Part shown: piece by piece, positions 6,595 to 11,175 of the stretch
How positions within the stretch are numbered: position 1 is the stretch's first letter
How the letters are laid out: each line of letters starts with the position of its first letter
Source: a bacterium
GTDB taxonomy: Bacteria > Arandabacterota > Arandabacteria > Arandabacterales > Arandabacteraceae
Direction of reading: 5' to 3'
Assembly: GCA_025774405.1 (NCBI GenBank)
Contig: JALGWB010000038.1
Coordinates: forward strand, 1 to 11,175
Length of the DNA: 11,175 nt
Translations under genes and position numbers: made by a program
Notes under the pieces: model-generated
Seen by the model: the letters and a program-made list of their open reading frames with translations, nothing else
Databases searched by the model: none
Told to the model about the DNA's origin: nothing

Positions 6595-7694
6595 AGCGTG
6601 CCATAATAGGAGTTGCCATTGCTGTGGTTGCCATCATAGTGGGCTTAATCATCTTTGGCAGAAGAAACCGGACCGAAATCGCCGATGTGCGGCTTGTAAA
6701 TCCCACCGTTGGGACAATCACCAAAGCTGTTGTAGCGACCGGTGAGATAGAACCCTTGTCCATCGCTGATGTTAAGTCTCGAATCGGCGGTGTTGTCCGA
6801 AGGTTCTTTGTCGATGAGGGCGATCCAGTCAAGAAGGGCCAGCAACTGGCAGAGATCGTTCCGACCGCTACTCCGAATGAACTGGTTGCTGCCAGACAGA
6901 GGGTCGAGACCGCAAAATTCAGGCTAAAGCAATCCCAACGCAACCTCAGGCGCCTGGAGAAACTTGCTGAACAGAATCTGATCTCAGACAGAGAACTTGA
7001 GGAGGCTGAAACTCAGGTTGCTGTCGATGCAGCTGAATACGATGCTGCGGTGGCCGAGCTTGGGGTGCTTGAGCAGAGTGTGGCAAGCCCATCCGGTACT
7101 TCCGAACTATCCCGTGAGACCTCGGCCGCACTCAGTGATATGATAGTTGTCTCACCAATAGATGGTATTGTACTCTCAAGAAATGTCGATGAAGGTTCCT
7201 CAGTTATTCCTATCTCCTCAGCCTATGGTGGAACCAGCATCCTTACCCTTGCGGATGTTTCTGTAATGCATTTCGAAGGTTATGTTGATGAAAGCGATGT
7301 CGGGAAAATCTATAAGGGCATGCCTGCAAGAATCTTTGTAGATGCCTTCCCGGATACTTCATTTGATGGCATCCTCACAAAGATTGCACCTGTGGGAACC
7401 AAGGAGGAAGGTGTTGTCAATTTCAGGGTTGAAGCTCAGATAACTGGCAAGACCAGCCTCCTCAGAAGTGGCATGTCAGCCGATGTACAGCTCATTATCG
7501 ATGAACGCCATGATGTGCTCACCGTACCCGAAGGTGCCATTATTTATGACGGTGATAGCACCTTCGTTGAAATAGTCGATCCCCACGCAAGGCAGGGAAA
7601 GAAAAAGGTGTCCGTCAAGCTCGGCTTAAGCGACGGCATAAAGACCGAGATCGTCGAGGGGCTCACTGAAACGTCGAGGGTTATCTTGCAGTAA
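6591..7694 (+). CDS. MacA/HlyD-family periplasmic adaptor subunit
   Basis: This membrane-fusion protein of 367 residues would link an inner-membrane permease to an outer-membrane channel. The start is a TTG at 6591, overlapping the preceding stop by 4 nt (TTGA), with AGGGAGGG (6577-6584) 6 nt upstream. An N-terminal membrane anchor spans about 4-23. The split biotinyl-lipoyl domain is seen at about 58-92 (IGGVVRRFFVDEGDPVKKGQ) and 184-202 (IVVSPIDGIVLSRNVDEGS). A helical hairpin of roughly 97-165, rich in Gln/Arg/Glu, lies between the two halves. A beta-barrel and membrane-proximal domain follow, with GTKEEGVVNFRV at 269-280 and RSGMSADV at 292-299, both typical of MacA-like adaptors. The next gene, 12 nt downstream, encodes the permease; the TolC-like gene on the opposite strand is a likely partner. 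The family is secure; the cargo is unknown. Confidence 0.92.
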   Translation: MKRAIIGVAIAVVAIIVGLIIFGRRNRTEIADVRLVNPTVGTITKAVVATGEIEPLSIADVKSRIGGVVRRFFVDEGDPVKKGQQLAEIVPTATPNELVAARQRVETAKFRLKQSQRNLRRLEKLAEQNLISDRELEEAETQVAVDAAEYDAAVAELGVLEQSVASPSGTSELSRETSAALSDMIVVSPIDGIVLSRNVDEGSSVIPISSAYGGTSILTLADVSVMHFEGYVDESDVGKIYKGMPARIFVDAFPDTSFDGILTKIAPVGTKEEGVVNFRVEAQITGKTSLLRSGMSADVQLIIDERHDVLTVPEGAIIYDGDSTFVEIVDPHARQGKKKVSVKLGLSDGIKTEIVEGLTETSRVILQ

Positions 7695-7706
7695 GCGGAA
7701 TCCACA

Positions 7707-10223
7707 ATGTTGCTTTCAGACCTTCTGCGACAATCACTGAGGAACATAGCCAGCCACAAGCGGCGCAACCTTCTATCGGCATTTGGGGTGACCTGGGGAG
7801 TTGCGTCAATACTACTCCTTGCAGGCTGGGGGATGGGTGTCCAGCACTACATGCGCCAGGGGATGGAATCCTTTGGAAAGGATATCATCCTGGTCTTCCC
7901 TGGTCATACCTCCAAGGGAATAGGCGGCTACCGGGCGGGCCGCATGATACTGCTTTACCCCGAGGATGTCGAAGCCATAAGAGCATATTCCTCGAGCGCC
8001 AAAACAGTTGTGCCTGTAGATGAGTTCAGACTCACGGTCTCGAAGGGCAACATCTCCGAAGACCGTGACATCAGAGGAGTCGCTCCCGATGCCAAGACCA
8101 TACGCAACCTGACACCGGAACGTGGGAGGTTCTTTACCAGAGAGGACATGGATAACCGCAGGCGAGTCTGTGTCATCGGCCCAAACGTCAGAGATGAATT
8201 CTTCAAACATCACGAAGATCCTTTGGGCAGCACCATAAAGATCGGCGGCATAACCTTCACCATCATCGGTATCCTGCCCGAGAAACAGCAGATGGTAACC
8301 ATTGGCAGAAATGATAACAGTCTGATATTTGTTCCCTTCACGACTGGACGCCGCCTTTTCGCTCGAAGGCGACCTCTATTCTGCATAATGGTAAGGTCTT
8401 TTCGGCCAGACCAGTATGAACAGACCGTTAGCGAGATTCGCAGGGCACTTGCCACAAAACACAATTTTGCAGCCGACGATGAAGAGGCTGTCTGGATAAT
8501 CCCACTCACCAGATATACCAGGCAGGTAAATACATTCTCGGCGGCAGTCGGGATTTTCGTTACAGGCGTTGGCATATTGACCCTTGCCATCGGAAGTACT
8601 GGCGTGACCAATATGATGCTTGTTTCCGTGAGCGAGCGCATCGGAGAGATTGGCATAAGAAGAGCAGCCGGCGCAAGCAGGAGCGAAATTCGGCAGCAAT
8701 TCCTGATCGAGACTCTGCTTGTTACAGCAGTTGCTGGAGCAATCGGCTTCGCCCTCGGAATGATGCTCCTCTGGTTGTTCACGAAGCTCCCTATTCCAGA
8801 CTACATTCCAATCCCTATCGTATCTACCAAGGTTGCACTCCTGGCTGGCATTGTGATGGTCATCGCCGGCCTCATAGCAGGTTCGGTACCAGCCCGTCGG
8901 GCATCGACGATAGCCCCGGTTGATGCAATCAAGGGCAATCTCCGTACCTGGACGCAGAAGGTTGGAGCCAAGAGGTCATCACTCGTTCTGCCCGGCATGC
9001 TGGGCGAAATAATCTCACAGGCGATGGACGACATCAGGGCAGCAAGACTACGTGCGGGTCTTACCGGTTTCGGCGTTTTCTGGGGCATTGCAGCTGTTGG
9101 ACTTCTGGTAGGATGGGGTACCGGCATGAGAGATCAGATGGTAGCGCGCATAGATCAGCTTGGCGGCAGGAGAACAGTCATCTATCCTCGCAGAATTGAG
9201 AGCAGAACAATTGGAGTTAAGCGGGAGCAATTCCTCCACTTCACAGATCAGGATGTTGAAGATCTCAAGGACAATGCATGGTTCATAGAATACATCAGTC
9301 CTGAGGCTTCACCTGGCTTCGCCGTCATAGAGCATGGGAGTGAGTCACGAGCTCTGCACACGCTTGGTGTTTCACCAGAGGCGCAGATAATAAGAAATTT
9401 CTCCATTGCTCAGGGGCGCTTCCTGAATCACGGCGATATTGCCGAGAAACGCAAGGTTTGTGTTCTTGGAGCCAGCGCTAAGACAAAACTCTTCGGTCAA
9501 AGAGATGCTGTTGGTGAAATGATCAGAATACGCGGAGTACCGTTCCTGGTTGTGGGTGTCATGGCAGCAAAGGGGGAGCAAACTTCAATTGAGACCTCCC
9601 TCGATGATGAGAAAGTCCTGGTCCCTTTTACAACGGCGACCATACTCACGGGGCGACGCTATCCCGATCGGCTGGTTCTCCACCCAAGAACCGACATTCC
9701 CTACGATGAGGTTGAAACCAGAGTCAAGCAGATTATCCTGAAGAATCACAATCTTGAAGGTCAAGAGGCGGTTGGCATGTATTCTGCGCTTGAGGCGAGA
9801 CAGGAGATCTCAAAAATAATGGATGGGCTGACAGCCTTTCTGGGAGGTGTCGGGGTCATCACCTTGCTGGTCGGAGCAATTGGCGTGGCAAATATCATGT
9901 TTGTGTCGGTCGCTCAGCGCACGAGGGAAATAGGGATCCGCCGAGCAGTGGGAGCCAAGCGAAACCACATTCTATCCCAGTTCCTCTTTGAGGCCATGCT
10001 CATATGCCTTGTAGCTGGCATACTGGGTATCCTGTTCGCCATGGGCATAGCCTCACTACTGGGTGCCATTGAATTACCCGGGCTTTTTGCTCCACCAAAG
10101 CTGGATGGCTCGGTCCTGCTTATCATCTTCATAGCCATTGCCGGAGCAGGTACGATTTCGGGGCTGTTTCCTGCAAGAAAAGCTGCTCATGTAAATGTCA
10201 CTGACAGCCTTCGCTATGAATAG
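7707..10223 (+). CDS. Double MacB/FtsX-type ABC transporter permease (two fused units)
   Basis: This inner-membrane permease of 838 residues is about twice the size of a standard MacB-type permease unit. Each half has one N-terminal transmembrane helix, a large periplasmic MacB_PCD domain and three C-terminal helices (FtsX domain). In half 1 the helices are at about 23-43, 279-303, 332-358 and 374-396. In half 2 they are at about 447-470, 706-735, 759-787 and 802-822. Both halves keep the cytoplasmic coupling motif E-I-G-I-R-R-A-x-G-A (314-323 and 741-750) and a terminal FPARKA/VPARRA. The periplasmic domains also correspond (RNLTPERGRF and RNFSIAQGRF). The two halves could form the permease dimer within one chain. 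No nucleotide-binding domain is present. The start ATG has only a weak GCGGAA site, so translation is probably coupled to the adaptor gene 12 nt upstream. Confidence 0.9.
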   Translation: MLLSDLLRQSLRNIASHKRRNLLSAFGVTWGVASILLLAGWGMGVQHYMRQGMESFGKDIILVFPGHTSKGIGGYRAGRMILLYPEDVEAIRAYSSSAKTVVPVDEFRLTVSKGNISEDRDIRGVAPDAKTIRNLTPERGRFFTREDMDNRRRVCVIGPNVRDEFFKHHEDPLGSTIKIGGITFTIIGILPEKQQMVTIGRNDNSLIFVPFTTGRRLFARRRPLFCIMVRSFRPDQYEQTVSEIRRALATKHNFAADDEEAVWIIPLTRYTRQVNTFSAAVGIFVTGVGILTLAIGSTGVTNMMLVSVSERIGEIGIRRAAGASRSEIRQQFLIETLLVTAVAGAIGFALGMMLLWLFTKLPIPDYIPIPIVSTKVALLAGIVMVIAGLIAGSVPARRASTIAPVDAIKGNLRTWTQKVGAKRSSLVLPGMLGEIISQAMDDIRAARLRAGLTGFGVFWGIAAVGLLVGWGTGMRDQMVARIDQLGGRRTVIYPRRIESRTIGVKREQFLHFTDQDVEDLKDNAWFIEYISPEASPGFAVIEHGSESRALHTLGVSPEAQIIRNFSIAQGRFLNHGDIAEKRKVCVLGASAKTKLFGQRDAVGEMIRIRGVPFLVVGVMAAKGEQTSIETSLDDEKVLVPFTTATILTGRRYPDRLVLHPRTDIPYDEVETRVKQIILKNHNLEGQEAVGMYSALEARQEISKIMDGLTAFLGGVGVITLLVGAIGVANIMFVSVAQRTREIGIRRAVGAKRNHILSQFLFEAMLICLVAGILGILFAMGIASLLGAIELPGLFAPPKLDGSVLLIIFIAIAGAGTISGLFPARKAAHVNVTDSLRYE

Positions 10224-10226
10224 ACC

Positions 10227-10637
10227 TCACTCAATCTTTATCTCATAAGTGATATCCACTTTCTCTTGCAGCATGATGCTGACCGAGCAGTATTTCTCCT
10301 TGGACAACTCAACAGCACGCCTGGCTTTGTCCTCGGTTAAGCCTTCGCCAGAGAGAATATACCTGATGTGTATCGTCTCGTAGTAGCGAGGCACCTGCTC
10401 CCTTCGTTTCGTGTCAATCAATATCTCGAATTTGCTGAGTTTCACTCTCATCTTTTCCAATATCGAGACAACATCCATTCCTGTACATCCACCCAGTGAC
10501 ATCACGACAAGATCCATCGGGGTGGGATACTTGCCCGAGCCGCCGTATGAAACTCCAGTATCCATTTTGACAGCAGCACCAAGGTCGTTCGTAGCCGTAA
10601 ATTGCATCCCATTGTCCCATTTAACCTTGATTGCCAC
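10227..10637 (-). CDS. OsmC-family peroxide-reducing protein
   Basis: This complete gene encodes 136 residues. The start is GTG at 10635-10637 with a consensus AGGAGG (complement of 10644-10649) 6 nt upstream; there is no in-frame ATG nearby. The protein shows the OsmC/Ohr fold signature: GGxGKYPTPMDLVVMSLGGC around 32-51 with the peroxidatic Cys51 (GGCTGMDV), and the resolving Cys117 in KYCSVSIML. OsmC proteins reduce organic hydroperoxides in the cytoplasm with a Cys-based mechanism. It lies 22 nt downstream of the TolC-like gene and is probably co-transcribed with it. Its end is 3 nt from the end of the convergent permease gene. The family call is firm; the physiological substrate is not visible. 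Confidence 0.93.
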   Translation of the reverse strand: MAIKVKWDNGMQFTATNDLGAAVKMDTGVSYGGSGKYPTPMDLVVMSLGGCTGMDVVSILEKMRVKLSKFEILIDTKRREQVPRYYETIHIRYILSGEGLTEDKARRAVELSKEKYCSVSIMLQEKVDITYEIKIE

Positions 10638-10659
10638 ATCTAACCTCCTGCTCTGTGAA

Positions 10660-11175
10660 TCATTCTTTCAACAGAACATCCAAAGGATTCTTGCCTGAAG
10701 CCGAACAGATATCAACCCATGCAAGATCAATATCACGCATGACTTCAAGATAAGCGACTTCTGCATTGAGAAGCTCTATCACCTGTTTAATCACATCCTC
10801 CTGTGAGACCAAACCCTGTTGGTGTTGTTGCCGCTTGCGCTCCACGTTAGCTCGAAGAATATCCAGCTTTTGCTTTCTGAGTTTGAGGGATCCCGTCAAA
10901 AGGTTTAAGCGCCTCCTTGCAACATCGATTCGCCTCCTGGCATCTTCAAGGGTTGCCTTGTAGCTCGCTTCAGCTGTCTTTATTTTCGCCTTGGCCCTTC
11001 TGAGATCGCTACCCAGGCCGGGTTCAGGGAAAGTGAGCCCAATACTCAATGAACCTCCCCATCTGTTCCGCCCGAAAGCACTTCGGGCCTCACTAAAATT
11101 GTAGCCGAGGCCCTGGAAACCATACCAAATCGATAGGGTCGGCCTACCGATGCGGCGCCTTCGCGTCTGCGCCAG
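10660..11175 (-). CDS. TolC-family outer-membrane efflux protein (C-terminal part)
   Basis: The frame is open from the right edge to its stop and gives the last 171 residues of the protein; the N-terminal part lies outside the window. The visible piece starts in a beta-strand region (RPTLSIWYGFQ, then WGGSLSIGLTFPEPG) characteristic of the second half of TolC-like proteins. It continues with two long alpha-helices rich in Arg/Lys/Glu/Gln (from about residue 55) that form the periplasmic tunnel, containing the typical Q-G-L-V-S-x-x-D turn. It ends with LDVLLKE. TolC channels are the outer-membrane part of tripartite exporters, and a MacA-type adaptor and MacB-type permease lie on the opposite strand nearby. 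The osmC-like gene follows after 22 nt. The TolC-family call is strong, while its pairing with the exporter is inferred. Confidence 0.88.
   Translation of the reverse strand: MAQTRRRRIGRPTLSIWYGFQGLGYNFSEARSAFGRNRWGGSLSIGLTFPEPGLGSDLRRAKAKIKTAEASYKATLEDARRRIDVARRRLNLLTGSLKLRKQKLDILRANVERKRQQHQQGLVSQEDVIKQVIELLNAEVAYLEVMRDIDLAWVDICSASGKNPLDVLLKE

Noticed and set aside
8210..8782. 190-codon minus-strand ORF
   Set aside because: It is antisense to the permease coding sequence, which has clear transmembrane and coupling motifs in its own frame.
1..11175. CRISPR array, insertion sequence, tRNA or rRNA
   Set aside because: No regularly spaced repeats, transposase sequence, terminal inverted repeats, cloverleaf or rRNA-like sequence was seen.

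Overview
The window looks like a piece of chromosome from a diderm (Gram-negative-type) bacterium of middling GC content. A TolC-family outer-membrane efflux protein and a MacA-type periplasmic adaptor imply an outer membrane. GTG and TTG starts with strong Shine-Dalgarno sites are used next to ATG. The sequence alone does not fix the phylum.

Left part (1-3315, all minus strand, transcribed right to left): a defence-type cluster. It starts with a type I DNA methyltransferase gene hsdM that is broken by a +1 frameshift near its C-terminus. Next come an intact gene for a NucS/DUF91-like PD-(D/E)XK nuclease with a helix-hairpin-helix-like segment, an 82-codon ORF that begins like an HsdS specificity subunit and continues like the HsdM tail, and the first 76 codons of a larger protein whose N-terminus resembles the Cap4/DUF4297-type nuclease domain. 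No complete hsdS and no hsdR is visible, so the restriction-modification system is either decayed or has been remodelled by accessory nucleases.

Middle (3316-3884): a gene-free spacer of about 570 bases between divergent transcription units. It holds a candidate minus-strand promoter for hsdM and a good candidate plus-strand promoter whose -35/-10 spacer contains a perfect 14-bp palindrome.

Right part (3885-10223, plus strand): a predicted ABC-class ATPase (PF09818/COG3044), a membrane-anchored metallo-beta-lactamase-fold hydrolase, a MacA/HlyD-type adaptor (its TTG start overlaps the hydrolase stop by 4 nt), and an 838-residue protein made of two fused MacB/FtsX-type permease units. Adaptor plus double permease form most of a MacAB-like tripartite exporter, but no dedicated LolD/MacB-type ATPase subunit is encoded here.

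Far right (10227-11175, minus strand): a TolC-family outer-membrane protein, incomplete at the window edge, followed by an OsmC-family thiol peroxidase. The osmC-like gene ends only 3 nt from the end of the permease gene in convergent orientation. The TolC-like protein is a natural outer-membrane partner for the exporter on the other strand. No rRNA, tRNA, insertion sequence or CRISPR array was found.
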